Both the position numbers and the translations under genes were made by a program. A stretch of 64,000 bases of DNA from Pseudomonas sp. 8Z (GTDB lineage Bacteria > Pseudomonadota > Gammaproteobacteria > Pseudomonadales > Pseudomonadaceae): assembly GCF_902506535.1 (NCBI RefSeq), contig NZ_LR733827.1:321755-385754 (forward strand), in the 5' to 3' direction. Shown in pieces: positions 25,784 through 34,945 of the stretch; position 1 is the first letter of the stretch; every line of letters starts with the position of its first letter. The notes beneath the pieces are model-generated. The model saw only the letters and a list, made by a program, of their open reading frames with translations, made no database searches and was not told the DNA's origin.

Positions 25784-26347
25784 ATGTCCCTCATCAATAC
25801 CCAAGTGCAACCGTTCAAGGTCAACGCTTTCCATGCTGGCGAGTTCGTCGAGCTGACCGAGGAAAGCCTGAAGGGCAAGTGGTCCGTGCTGATCTTCATG
25901 CCGGCTGCTTTCACCTTCAACTGCCCGACCGAAATCGAAGACGCCGCCAACAACTACGCCGAGTTCCAGAAGGCTGGTGCCGAGGTCTACATCGTGACCA
26001 CCGACACCCACTTCTCGCACAAGGTCTGGCACGAAACTTCCCCAGCCGTCGGCAAGGCTCAGTTCCCGCTGATCGGTGACCCGACTCACCAACTGACCAA
26101 CGCGTTCGGCGTGCACATCGCTGAAGAAGGTCTGGCCCTGCGTGGCACCTTCGTGATCAACCCGGAAGGCGTGATCAAGACTCTGGAAATTCACTCCAAC
26201 GAAATCGCTCGTGACGTTGGCGAGACCCTGCGCAAGCTGAAAGCTGCCCAGTACACCGCCGCTCACCCAGGCGAAGTTTGCCCGGCCAAGTGGAAAGAAG
26301 GCGAAGCCACTCTGGCTCCTTCGCTGGATCTGGTTGGCAAGATCTAA
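25784..26347 (+). CDS. ahpC: Alkyl hydroperoxide reductase subunit C (2-Cys peroxiredoxin)
   Basis: 187-aa peroxiredoxin that reduces H2O2, organic peroxides and peroxynitrite, recycled by AhpF. Peroxidatic Cys47 sits in PAAFTFNCPTE and resolving Cys166 in HPGEVCPAKW. The TFxCP core is intact although the usual PADFTFVCPTE is varied; this variant is, as I recall, the ordinary pseudomonad AhpC. Strong SD AAGGAG ends 6-7 nt before the ATG. Codon use is highly biased, as for an abundant protein. Cotranscribed with ahpF through a partial terminator. Confidence 0.95.
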   Translation: MSLINTQVQPFKVNAFHAGEFVELTEESLKGKWSVLIFMPAAFTFNCPTEIEDAANNYAEFQKAGAEVYIVTTDTHFSHKVWHETSPAVGKAQFPLIGDPTHQLTNAFGVHIAEEGLALRGTFVINPEGVIKTLEIHSNEIARDVGETLRKLKAAQYTAAHPGEVCPAKWKEGEATLAPSLDLVGKI

Positions 26348-26432
26348 TATCTGCCAATGCCCTTCCCGGCCTTTCAGCCGGGGAGGCACGATTGTGCGCT
26401 GTTTGGGCTTTTACCAGCCCTTGTGGTGCCCG

Positions 26433-26466
26433 ATGCCCGGGCGCGATCCGTCCGGGCATTTTATTG
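26433..26466 (+). terminator. Intercistronic terminator/attenuator between ahpC and ahpF
   Basis: 8-bp stem ATGCCCGG (26433-26440)/CCGGGCAT (26452-26459), 11-nt loop, then TTTATT. Partial read-through would give more AhpC than AhpF. Confidence 0.75.
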
Positions 26467-26498
26467 CCCGAATTTTATGTTTCTGAGGACTTTCCATC

Positions 26499-28055
26499 AT
26501 GTTGGACGCCAATCTTAAAGCCCAGTTGAAGGCCTATCTGGAAAAGGTCACCCAGCCGTTCGAGATCGTCGCGTCCCTCGATGACAGCGCGAAATCCCAG
26601 GAACTGCTTGGCTTGCTGAACGACATTGTCAGCCTGACCGACAAGATCACTCTGAATACCGATGGTAGCGATGCCCGTCGTCCTTCGTTCGCTTTGAACC
26701 GTCCGGGAGAAAATACTGGCGTCGCCTTCGCCGGTATTCCCATGGGCCACGAGTTCACCTCGCTGGTGCTGGCGCTGCTGCAGGTAGGCGGCCACCCGTC
26801 CAAGCTCGACGCCGAGACCATCGAACAGATCAAGGGCATCGAAGGCAAGTTCGAGTTCGAGACCTATTTCTCGCTGAGCTGCCAGAACTGCCCGGATGTG
26901 GTGCAGGCATTGAACCTGATGGCGGTGCTCAACCCCAACATCCGCAACGTCTCCATCGACGGCGCGCTGTTCCAGGAAGAAGTCGAGCGTCGCCAGATCA
27001 TGGCCGTGCCGAGCATCTATCTGAACGGTGAAGTGTTCGCCTCTGGTCGCATGGACGTGAAGCAGATCCTCGCCAAGATCGATACCGGCGCCTCCAGTCG
27101 CGATGCCGAGAAAATGACCGCCAAGGAAGCCTTCGACGTGCTCGTGGTCGGCGGTGGCCCGGCTGGCGCCTCGGCGGCCATCTATGCCGCCCGTAAAGGC
27201 ATCCGCACCGCGATTGCCGCCGAGCGTTTCGGCGGTCAGGTGCTCGATACCATGGCTATCGAAAACTTCATTTCGGTGAAGGAAACCGAAGGCCCGAAAC
27301 TAGTGCGCGCTCTGGAAGAACACGTCAAGGAATACGAAGTCGACGTGATGAATTTGCAGCTTGCCTCTGCCCTGGTTCCGGCCAGCAGCGAAGGCGGTCT
27401 GCATGAAGTGAAGTTCGAGAACGGCGCTTCGCTCAAGGCCAAAACAGTGATTCTCTCCACCGGCGCGCGCTGGCGTGAGATGGGTGTACCCGGTGAGCAG
27501 GAGTACAAGGCCAAGGGCGTGTGCTTCTGCCCGCACTGCGACGGCCCGCTGTTCAAGGGTAAGCGCGTGGCGGTGATTGGCGGCGGTAACTCCGGTGTCG
27601 AGGCTGCCATCGACCTGGCGGGTATCGTCGCCCACGTGACTCTGCTGGAGTTCGCCGATACCTTGCGAGCTGACGCCGTGCTGCAGAAGAAACTCTACAG
27701 CCTGCCGAACGTCACGGTGATCAAGAGTGCGCAGACCACCGAGGTCAAAGGCGATGGGCAGAAGGTCAATGGCCTGGTCTACAAGGATCGCACCACTGAG
27801 GAGCTGCACACCGTCGAGCTGGAAGGCATCTTCGTGCAGATCGGTCTACTGCCTAATAGCGACTGGCTCAAGGGAACTCTGGAGCTCAATCGGTTCGGCG
27901 AGATCATCGTCGATGCCAAGGGAGCGACCAACATTCCAGGTGTGTTCGCCGCCGGTGACGTGACCACCGTGCCGTACAAGCAAATCGTTATCGCCGTCGG
28001 CGAAGGTGCTAAGGCTTCGCTGTCCGCTTTCGACCACTTGATCCGCCATAGCTGA
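26499..28055 (+). CDS. ahpF: Alkyl hydroperoxide reductase subunit F
   Basis: 518-aa flavoprotein NADH:peroxiredoxin disulfide reductase. N-terminal tandem thioredoxin-like domain with active CQNC (Cys128/Cys131). Then a thioredoxin-reductase-like part with FAD motif [19 protein letters not shown] (about 216-234), redox CPHC (Cys344/Cys347), the NADH motif [12 protein letters not shown] and the C-terminal GVFAAGDVT. The length matches enteric AhpF. Follows ahpC after a leaky terminator and ends at a strong UUCG-loop terminator. Confidence 0.95.
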   Translation: MLDANLKAQLKAYLEKVTQPFEIVASLDDSAKSQELLGLLNDIVSLTDKITLNTDGSDARRPSFALNRPGENTGVAFAGIPMGHEFTSLVLALLQVGGHPSKLDAETIEQIKGIEGKFEFETYFSLSCQNCPDVVQALNLMAVLNPNIRNVSIDGALFQEEVERRQIMAVPSIYLNGEVFASGRMDVKQILAKIDTGASSRDAEKMTAKEAFDVLVVGGGPAGASAAIYAARKGIRTAIAAERFGGQVLDTMAIENFISVKETEGPKLVRALEEHVKEYEVDVMNLQLASALVPASSEGGLHEVKFENGASLKAKTVILSTGARWREMGVPGEQEYKAKGVCFCPHCDGPLFKGKRVAVIGGGNSGVEAAIDLAGIVAHVTLLEFADTLRADAVLQKKLYSLPNVTVIKSAQTTEVKGDGQKVNGLVYKDRTTEELHTVELEGIFVQIGLLPNSDWLKGTLELNRFGEIIVDAKGATNIPGVFAAGDVTTVPYKQIVIAVGEGAKASLSAFDHLIRHS

Positions 28056-28067
28056 TCAGTGTGCTAG

Positions 28068-28103
28068 AACGACAAAGGCCACCTTCGGGTGGCCTTTGTC
28101 GTT
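28068..28103 (+). terminator. Intrinsic terminator after ahpF
   Basis: 16-bp perfect stem (28068-28083 with 28088-28103) capped by a TTCG tetraloop; arm AACGACAAAGGCCACC. Confidence 0.92.
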
Positions 28104-28112
28104 GGTGTATCT

Positions 28113-28193
28113 GTGGGAGGTGCTTTCGGCTCGGGCATCCTGCTTCCATGCAGTCGTAGCGGCGACAGCTTCGCGGCTGAAGCCGCTCCTACG
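28113..28193. repeat. REP pair (class B, GTGGGAGG…/…CGGCTGAAGCCGCTCCTAC)
   Basis: A degenerate head, GTGGGAGGTGCTTTCGGCTC, at 28113-28132. A well-kept inverted partner follows, with hairpin GCGGCT (28173-28178)/AGCCGC (28181-28186) and terminal CTCCTAC. Lies between converging ahpF and allE. Confidence 0.8.
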
Positions 28194-28206
28194 GGCACGT
28201 GATCAT

Positions 28207-29049
28207 TCAGCGTTTCAGACCGCCCAGGGTCAGCGGCATTTGGCGGTTCACATCCTTATACAGCAGGTAGCGGAAGCGACCTGGGCCGCCGGCGTAGCAG
28301 GCCTGCGGGCAGAAGGCGCGCAGCCACATGAAGTCCCCGGCTTCCACCTCGACCCAGTCCTGATTCAGGCGATACACCGCCTTGCCTTCTAGCACGTACA
28401 GGCCGTGTTCCATGACGTGGGTTTCGGCGAAGGGGATCACGCCGCCCGGCTCGAAGTTGACGATGTTGACGTGCATGTCATGGCGCATGTCGCTGATGTC
28501 GACGAAGCGTGTGGTGCTCCAGCGGCCTTCGGTGCCCGGCATGACGATGGGCTCGATGTCCTGCTCATGGGTGACGAAGGCTTCCGGATAGGGCACGCCG
28601 TCAACGGCCTGGTAGGCCTTGCGCAGCCAGTGGAAGCGCACCGCTTCGCTGCTCTTGTTGCGCAGCGACCAGTCGCTCTGCGGCGGGATGAAGGCATAGC
28701 TGCCTGGGCGCAGGGCGTGCTGCGTGCCGTTCAGGGTCAGCTCGCAAGTGCCTTCGACGACGAAGATCACGCCTTCGGCGCTCGGATCCAGCTCCGGCTT
28801 GTCGCTGCCGCCGTTGGGGGCGACTTCGACGATGTATTGCGAGAAGGTTTCGGCGAAGCCGGTCAGCGGGCGGGCGATGACCCACATACGCATGTTGTCC
28901 CAGAACGGCAGGTGGCTGGTGACGATGTCACGCATCACGCCTTTGGGAATCACGGCATAGGCCTCGGTGAACATGGCGCGGTCGGTCAGCAATTGCTCCT
29001 GACCAGGGTGGCCGCCATGCGGGGCGTAGTAGTAGGGTGTTTTACTCAT
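28207..29049 (-). CDS. allE: (S)-ureidoglycine aminohydrolase
   Basis: 280-aa bicupin Mn enzyme that hydrolyses ureidoglycine to ureidoglycolate and ammonia in allantoin/purine catabolism. The N-terminal HLPFWDNMRMWVIARPLTGF block and cupin strands EGVIFVVEGTCELTLNG are present. The second cupin has metal-ligand motif PFAETHVMEHGLYVLEGKAVYRL. Length and both cupins match AllE/UGHY. No allantoinase, allantoate amidohydrolase or uricase gene lies next to it; the only likely regulatory neighbour is the divergent LysR gene. Confidence 0.9.
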   Translation of the reverse strand: MSKTPYYYAPHGGHPGQEQLLTDRAMFTEAYAVIPKGVMRDIVTSHLPFWDNMRMWVIARPLTGFAETFSQYIVEVAPNGGSDKPELDPSAEGVIFVVEGTCELTLNGTQHALRPGSYAFIPPQSDWSLRNKSSEAVRFHWLRKAYQAVDGVPYPEAFVTHEQDIEPIVMPGTEGRWSTTRFVDISDMRHDMHVNIVNFEPGGVIPFAETHVMEHGLYVLEGKAVYRLNQDWVEVEAGDFMWLRAFCPQACYAGGPGRFRYLLYKDVNRQMPLTLGGLKR

Positions 29050-29190
29050 CGAGAAAGCCTCGGCGATGGTGAAGCGTCGGGCGATCGCCCGGCGTGGAAA
29101 AGACGTGCAGGCACTATAAGCAAGCGGCCGCTGGATTCTGAAATTAAATAGTAGAATGCCTACCAGTGGCTTTCATGATGGGGTGGTGCC

Positions 29191-30048
29191 GTGCTCGATC
29201 CGGTTCTTCTGCGCAGTTTTCTCGCCGTGGTGCAGACCGGCGGCTTTACCCGTGCTGCTGCCAGCCTGCACCTGACCCAGTCCACCGTCAGCCAGCAGAT
29301 TCGTCGCTTGGAAGAGCAGTTGGGTGTGCAATTGCTTGATCGTAGCGGGCGCTACGTGGTTACCACCACCGAGGGCGAGCGCTTGCTCGGCTATGCCCAG
29401 CGCATCGTCGCGCTAATGGATGAGGCGCAGTTGGCGCTGGGACGCAGTGCCGAGGACGGCGAAATTCGCCTCGGTGTGCCGGATGACTTCGCTGCTAACA
29501 GCCTGACCCCGTATCTGGCGGATTTTGCCGACAGGCACCGAGGTATCCGTCTGGAAATCACCAGCGGCCTGAGCCATGACGTGTGGCGCGCCTTCAACGC
29601 AGGAGAACTGGATCTGGCGCTGATCAAGCAGCGCGCAGGCAGTGCCAAGGGGGTGGCCAGTTGGGCTGAGCCGCTGGCATGGCTGGATAGTCGTGCCAGG
29701 CCGGTGCGCGCGCGTGAGCCAATACCGTTGGCGGTATTTCCGCCCAATGGCTTGTATCGTCTGGAGATGACCCATGCGTTGGATACCATGGGTAAGGCCT
29801 GGCGTATCGCCTACGTCAGCAGCAGCTTGCCGGGCGTCAGCGCGGCTGCCGAGGGCGGCCTGGGTTTAACACTCTTGCCGCGGCGGCTGATTACTTCTGA
29901 GCACTGCGAACTGACCGAGGCTGAAGGTTTTCCGCCAGTGGCGGCGGTAGAGGTCGCCCTGCATGCCCGAGCGCAGTTGCCGGGGCATGCAAGGGAGCTA
30001 GCTGCTGCGCTGATTCAGGCCTGCGAAGGCATCATGCAGCGCGGTTAG
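29191..30048 (+). CDS. LysR-family transcriptional regulator
   Basis: 285-aa LTTR with an N-terminal HTH (FTRAAASLHLTQSTVSQQIRRLEEQLG, about residues 19-43) and a substrate-binding domain. Divergent from allE with 141 bp between. That gap contains ATTCT (29135-29139) and AGAAT (29153-29157) as a possible LysR-type dyad, so control of allE is plausible. Effector unknown; a ureide is a guess. Confidence 0.88.
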   Translation: MLDPVLLRSFLAVVQTGGFTRAAASLHLTQSTVSQQIRRLEEQLGVQLLDRSGRYVVTTTEGERLLGYAQRIVALMDEAQLALGRSAEDGEIRLGVPDDFAANSLTPYLADFADRHRGIRLEITSGLSHDVWRAFNAGELDLALIKQRAGSAKGVASWAEPLAWLDSRARPVRAREPIPLAVFPPNGLYRLEMTHALDTMGKAWRIAYVSSSLPGVSAAAEGGLGLTLLPRRLITSEHCELTEAEGFPPVAAVEVALHARAQLPGHARELAAALIQACEGIMQRG

Positions 30049-30058
30049 CGCAACTGGC

Positions 30059-32317
30059 TCAACTGGCCAGCGTCAGCGGCTGGCTCTCTTGTGGCAGCGC
30101 CACGCCTGCGAGGAAGTCCTCGCCCCAGCGGCGGATGTCGTTGTAGCTGACAATATCGAACAGCTCGCGCAGGCGTGCCTGGGCTTCGCTCTTGGGCAGG
30201 TTCAGTGCCAGATAGCAGGTGTGCACCAAGTCAGCCGGGTCATGCGGATTGGTCAGCAGCGCGCCTTTGAGTTCGGCGGCTGCGCCGGCAAATTCTGATA
30301 GCACCAGCACGCCGCGCCCGCCAAGCAGCCCTTGAGCGGCGACGAACTCTTTGGCCACCAAGTTGAGGCCGTCACGCAGCGGGGTGATCCACATGACATC
30401 GGCCATGGCGTACCAGGCGCTGACTTCCTCGAAGGGCAGGCTGCGGAAGAAGAATTGCAAAGGCGTCCAGCCGATGCGGGCGAAGCGTCCGTTGATGCGC
30501 CCGACGGCTTGTTCAATCTGCGTCTGCAGCTCGTCGTAAATGGTCATCTCACGCGCGGCCGGCACGCAGACGGTGACCAGGGTGACTTTGCCGAGTAACT
30601 CGGGGTTGTCGGCGAGCAGACGCTCATAGGCGTTGAGTTTTTCCAGAATGCCTTTGGTGTAGTCGAGGCGCTCCACCGAGAGAATCAGCTTCACGCCTTT
30701 CATCTCTTCGCGCAGTTGCGCCATCAGTTCCTTGATCTTCGGGGCTTCCAGCGCGCTGCGCACGCGGTCGATGTCCAGCCCGACCGGGTGCGCGCCAAGC
30801 TTGACTTGGCGGGTGCCGGTATCCAGCGCGGTGGTCATGCGCTCCAGACCCACCGCACAGCCGTAGGTGATAAAGCGAGGGGCGCAGCTCTGTCGCTCCG
30901 GCGTCTTGAGCGGGAACACGCCGCGAGCGACGTCGACGAAATTCTCCACTTGGCGCGGGATATGGAAACCGATGTAGTCGCACTGCAGCAGGCTGCCGAC
31001 GATCTGCCGCCGCCACGGCAACACGTTGAACACATCTGCCGAGGGGAAGTAGGTGTGGTGGAAGAAGGCGATACGCAGATCCGGGCGCAGCTCGCGCAGA
31101 TAGGCCGGCACCATCCACAGGTTGTAGTCGTGCAGCCAGACGATGGCGCCCTCGGCGGCCTCCAGCGCGGTGCGTTCGGCGAAGGCGCGGTTGACCTTGC
31201 AGAACACCTGCCAGTCGTCCTCGTTGAAGGTGGCGCGTTCCCAGAAGGTGTGCAGCGTGGGCCAGAAGGCTTCCTTGGAGAAGCGCTTGTAGAACACGTC
31301 CACTTCATCCTTGCTCAGTTTGACCCGCGCGGCGGTGAGCTTGGGGTAGCGCTCGGCATCCACTGTTGTGTGGCTGTCGAAAGGCTCGTCGCCGTCTTCG
31401 TGCACGGCCCAGGCGACCCAGGAGCCAGGGCGGCCATCGCCAAAGAAGCTCAGCAGAGTGGGGATGATGCCGTTGGGCGAGGTGGGGCGGCGACGCTGCA
31501 GTTTGCCTGCATCATTGCGGTATTCCTCGTATGGCAGGCGATGATAGACCATCACCAGTTCGGCCTTACCCGGTTGCGCGGCTTGGCGGCGCTCGGCAGC
31601 GATGCCGTGCTTACCCAGAAAACCGAAATGGGCGAAGGCTTCGAGAATGCCGCCGCAGCCCGGACGATTGGCGTGCAGGGTGCGCGAGTGACTGCGCGTG
31701 GCTTCCAGCAGAGCACTCTCCGATTGACCGACGCACACACCATGGAAGCTGGCGCTGAGCATCGACAGGTCATTGAGCGTATCGCCAGCGGCCAGTACCT
31801 GATCGTGGCTCAGCTCCAGCCAGTCGGCCAGGGCTTGCAGGCTGCTGCCCTTGTTCACGCCTTTGGGCAGGAAGTCCAGGTACAGCCCGGCTGAGTACAG
31901 CAGGTCACAGCCCAGCTCATCGGCGATTTCGCGCAGTGCCGGATTGGCCGCTTGCTCGGGCGTGCAGAAGTAGGAACAGCGGCGCGCCTGCGGTACGTCC
32001 TGGCGCTCCAGGCCGAACGGCTCGATAGCACTGGCCACCTGGCTTTCGCCGGGCCAGCGGGCATCGACCATGCTTTGCAGGGACTGGATGGGTTGCAGGC
32101 TGTCGCCATGCACCAAGGTCGCGCCAACGTCGGCGATGATGTAGTCCGGTTGCGGCAGCGTCGGGTCGGCCAGCAGTGGCAGCACGGCTTCCAGGCTGCG
32201 CCCGGTGACGTAGGCCAGTTTGATCTCAGGGTGAGCGGCGATGGTTTGATAGAGGCTCAGGCGATCTTCGGGGTCGCCAGCGAGAAAGGTTCCATCCAGA
32301 TCGGTAGCTAATAGCAT
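30059..32317 (-). CDS. ggpPS: Bifunctional glucosylglycerol-phosphate synthase/phosphatase
   Basis: 752-aa fusion. Residues 1-240 are a HAD phosphatase (DLDGT at 6-10, VTGRS, KGSSLQALADWL, AAGDTLNDLSML). Residues about 258-735 are a GT20 glycosyltransferase (VMVYHRLPYEEY, SPNGIIPTLLSFF, WLHDYNLWMVPAYLRE, SVERLDYTKGI, TPLRDGLNLVAKEFVA). The HAD-first order and the VMVYHR N-terminus of the GT20 part match glucosylglycerol-phosphate synthases rather than OtsA. The predicted pathway is NDP-glucose plus glycerol-3-phosphate to glucosylglycerol, an osmolyte reported for P. mendocina-type strains. The main alternative is a trehalose-phosphate synthase fusion. ATG 32317 is preceded by GGAGA. An MFS gene lies 117 bp upstream on the same strand. 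Confidence 0.85.
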   Translation of the reverse strand: MLLATDLDGTFLAGDPEDRLSLYQTIAAHPEIKLAYVTGRSLEAVLPLLADPTLPQPDYIIADVGATLVHGDSLQPIQSLQSMVDARWPGESQVASAIEPFGLERQDVPQARRCSYFCTPEQAANPALREIADELGCDLLYSAGLYLDFLPKGVNKGSSLQALADWLELSHDQVLAAGDTLNDLSMLSASFHGVCVGQSESALLEATRSHSRTLHANRPGCGGILEAFAHFGFLGKHGIAAERRQAAQPGKAELVMVYHRLPYEEYRNDAGKLQRRRPTSPNGIIPTLLSFFGDGRPGSWVAWAVHEDGDEPFDSHTTVDAERYPKLTAARVKLSKDEVDVFYKRFSKEAFWPTLHTFWERATFNEDDWQVFCKVNRAFAERTALEAAEGAIVWLHDYNLWMVPAYLRELRPDLRIAFFHHTYFPSADVFNVLPWRRQIVGSLLQCDYIGFHIPRQVENFVDVARGVFPLKTPERQSCAPRFITYGCAVGLERMTTALDTGTRQVKLGAHPVGLDIDRVRSALEAPKIKELMAQLREEMKGVKLILSVERLDYTKGILEKLNAYERLLADNPELLGKVTLVTVCVPAAREMTIYDELQTQIEQAVGRINGRFARIGWTPLQFFFRSLPFEEVSAWYAMADVMWITPLRDGLNLVAKEFVAAQGLLGGRGVLVLSEFAGAAAELKGALLTNPHDPADLVHTCYLALNLPKSEAQARLRELFDIVSYNDIRRWGEDFLAGVALPQESQPLTLAS

Positions 32318-32434
32318 CGTTGTTTCTCCAGAAGTGACCGGTTCGGCTCGGCGCAGATGCGAGCGGCCGACAGGCCAGGGTTCTGGCTGCTTGGGGAAGG
32401 CTCGAGGCCTTGCCGAAACAGCCGGGTTACGTCT

Positions 32435-33688
32435 TCAGGACGCAGGGTTCGGGGCATCCTCCAGTGGCTCGTGAGGTGCATCGGGCATCAGCTCCAGCAC
32501 TGTGGGGCTGGTGCGCAGCATGGGCACGAAGTGCGCGGCGTCGCCGCTGACCAGATCGCTGACATGGCGCAGCCGATAGACGGCATAAGCGGCCAGCAGG
32601 CCCAGCGTACTAGCGAAATACAGCGGCAATGCCGCTGCGCCGAGTTGTTCCATCAGCACACCGGCCAGCAACGGTCCGCAGACCGAGCCGATGCCATTGA
32701 CCATCAGCAGGCTGGCGGAGCCGGAAAGGATTTCGTCACTGTGTAACTGGTCGATCAGTTGTGCTACGGCGATGGGGTAGATGGCAAAGGCCAGACCACC
32801 CCAGATGAAGATGGCGCCGAGCAGCAGCGGGCCTGCTGGCAGCAGACTCATGATCAGTGCCAGGACCACTGCCAGCACCACAACCCAGAGCAGCACCTGG
32901 CGCCGATCGTGACGATCGGAATAGATGCCGATTGGCCATTGCAGCAGCGCTCCGCCCAGAATGGTGGCGGTCATCAACAAGCCGACGCCCGATGTGTCGA
33001 AGCCCGACAAGCTGGCATACACCGGCGCCATGCCCCAGAAGGCGCCGAGCGCCAGGCCGGACAAGCCCGCCGCGACTATTGCCAGTGGGGCGATGCCCCA
33101 CAGTTGGCGCAGGTTGTTTGGCGGCGTTTCCGGCAGGCCAGGTTGTGCCTGGCGGGTCAGGGTAATGGGCATCAGCGCCGCACTGATAAGGATGGCGGCA
33201 ACGGCGAACAGAGTGAATTGCACCGGATCAGCCAGGTGCAGTAACTGTTGAGCCAGTGCCAGTGCGCCGAGGTTGACCGCCATATAGATAGCGAACACCT
33301 GGCCGCGTTTTTCATTCGCGGCCTGGGCGTTGAGCCAGCTCTCGATGACCATATACAGGGTCACCAACGCGAGCCCATAGAGCACGCGCAGCAGCAGCCA
33401 GACCCACGGATTGATCAGCAGCAGATGGAGCAGGGCGGCAATGGCGGCCAGCGCTGCGCAGCAGGCGAACGCACGAATGTGCCCGATGCGCCGAACCAGC
33501 GGAGTTGCCAGCCAAGTGCCGAGAAGGAACCCGACGAAGTACCCGGACATGATCAGACCGAGCATCGTTGTGGAGTAGCCTTCGGCAACACCACGCAGGG
33601 TTAGTAGAGTATTGAGCAGACCATTGCCGAGCAGGAGCAGAGCCACGCCGCTCAGCAGTGAGCTGATGGGGGCAATGAGAGACCGCAT
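32435..33688 (-). CDS. MFS transporter (YcaD-like)
   Basis: 417-aa twelve-helix major facilitator. Helix 2-3 loop GTWLATPLVRRIGHIRAF is a recognisable variant of motif A, and LYGLALVTLYMVIESWLNAQAANEKRGQVFA is typical of the YcaD/CynX-like branch. The Pro/Glu-rich C-terminus is cytoplasmic. Lies upstream of ggpPS on the same strand, but the 117-bp gap leaves open whether they are one transcript. A role in osmolyte uptake or release would be inference only. Confidence 0.85.
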   Translation of the reverse strand: MRSLIAPISSLLSGVALLLLGNGLLNTLLTLRGVAEGYSTTMLGLIMSGYFVGFLLGTWLATPLVRRIGHIRAFACCAALAAIAALLHLLLINPWVWLLLRVLYGLALVTLYMVIESWLNAQAANEKRGQVFAIYMAVNLGALALAQQLLHLADPVQFTLFAVAAILISAALMPITLTRQAQPGLPETPPNNLRQLWGIAPLAIVAAGLSGLALGAFWGMAPVYASLSGFDTSGVGLLMTATILGGALLQWPIGIYSDRHDRRQVLLWVVVLAVVLALIMSLLPAGPLLLGAIFIWGGLAFAIYPIAVAQLIDQLHSDEILSGSASLLMVNGIGSVCGPLLAGVLMEQLGAAALPLYFASTLGLLAAYAVYRLRHVSDLVSGDAAHFVPMLRTSPTVLELMPDAPHEPLEDAPNPAS

Positions 33689-34151
33689 GCAAACTACCCT
33701 AGGGAACTATGCCGATGATGGCAAGCATGAAACAGGCCATAGCATGCAGGTCGGTTGCTTTAAGTCATTGATATTAAAGTATAAAAAATACTGACGAACG
33801 GTCGTGTTGGTTTTGCGGGCGTTATGGCTGCCCCATGCTTGAGCGCCCAGGCACCTTTTTTGCTCTCTCGATGTTTGCCTGTCGAGTGCTGTTTATGCGG
33901 GTAACTGCATGTTGGCGGTAGGCATTCTGGCGGTTTGCGACGCTGTATTGATGGCTGCTTTGGGGCTGCCGCGCAGTGCTGAACACCTGCGGTTGGAGGG
34001 GCACTGCGCCTTATGTTGGGGATTGACCAGCGCGCCGCAGGGTTGCCTCGGCGAGTTGCCTGTTCAACGTCCGTGCGGCTGGCATTATCGGCAGTGCTGC
34101 GGCGCGTAGGCGCTTTTGCATGGCGGCATTTAGCCGAACATGTTGGCCACG
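33689..34151. other. 463-bp intergenic region without a supported gene
   Basis: Between the MFS gene and a converging-side lipoprotein gene. An AT-rich patch (33772-33794) is followed by ACGA-acgg-TCGT (33795-33806), a small TetR-operator-like dyad on the upstream side of the MFS gene. A 66-codon frame at 33909-34109 has no SD and no recognisable features. Confidence 0.5.
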
Positions 34152-34823
34152 TTAGTTGCGCATGCCGCCAAATTGAGCGCAGCCACGCATGACTTTGCCA
34201 TCGAGACGCAACTCAGCGGTGAGATGGCTGATTGCGCCACTCATGTCGTCAACGCAGCGTTGTGGTGCGACCCACAGCTCAAGGCGCTGGCCGTTGGCCT
34301 CGCTGCTGAAACTGATGCGCTCGTCCGGCAATTGCTCTTCCAGGTAAGGCAGTGCCAGGGGCTCGTGATCGGGGCGGTTGAGCACCAAGCCCTTGCTGCC
34401 GACCTCTACCTGCCAGAACGGTTCGTTGCCGCTGGCGCGTAAGGTCATGCGCTTGAAGTTGAGGTCTTGGCATCCCTGGCCTTCGCGTTGCAGGTGATAC
34501 AGGCGGCTGACCTCGAAACGGCCATCGCTGCCTTGGCCTTGGCTGCCGCCTAGTTGTCCGGCGACGTCGGCGAACAAGTTGGTGTGCCCGCCTGCCAGCA
34601 AACTTATGGCCTCGCGCTCGATTGCGCCGCCGCCGTCGTCGATCAGGATAAAGCGGCGCTGCTCTTGGCAGGGAGTGAACAGCAGAGCGCCGTTCTGCAC
34701 TTGCACTTCGCCTTGCAAGCGTGTGGCCGGAGGCGGGCCTTCGGGCTTGCCGCTGTAAACCTGGCAGGCGGTGACGAGCGGGAGCAGGGCGAGGGTAGCG
34801 AACAGGCTGCGGGTGATGGACAT
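34152..34823 (-). CDS. Putative outer-membrane lipoprotein
   Basis: 223 aa with a lipoprotein signal peptide, lipobox LVTAC (Cys20). The mature protein has two parts: an early segment with FTPCQEQRRFILIDDGGG, and a C-terminal COG3650-like domain (LRASGNEPFWQVEVGSKGLVLNRPD…CVDDMSGAISHLTAELRLDGKVMRGCA) related to META/heat-shock-lipoprotein-like proteins. Three further cysteines could pair. Function unknown. Divergent from the pseudouridine synthase gene. Confidence 0.8.
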   Translation of the reverse strand: MSITRSLFATLALLPLVTACQVYSGKPEGPPPATRLQGEVQVQNGALLFTPCQEQRRFILIDDGGGAIEREAISLLAGGHTNLFADVAGQLGGSQGQGSDGRFEVSRLYHLQREGQGCQDLNFKRMTLRASGNEPFWQVEVGSKGLVLNRPDHEPLALPYLEEQLPDERISFSSEANGQRLELWVAPQRCVDDMSGAISHLTAELRLDGKVMRGCAQFGGMRN

Positions 34824-34945
34824 GAGGGCCTCCGAAGGAAGCCGCCACCATAGCCACAGCGCGTTCGCGGCTCAAGCCGTTTGCTTTGACGAGGCGCGCA
34901 GGCTGCGGCCTAATGCGCCGTTTTCCAGTTTTCGGTTGACCAATC

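Noticed and set aside
33909..34109. 66-codon cysteine-containing frame in the gap after the MFS gene
   Set aside because: No SD, no signal peptide or motif and no coding-like codon bias that can be seen; left as intergenic.
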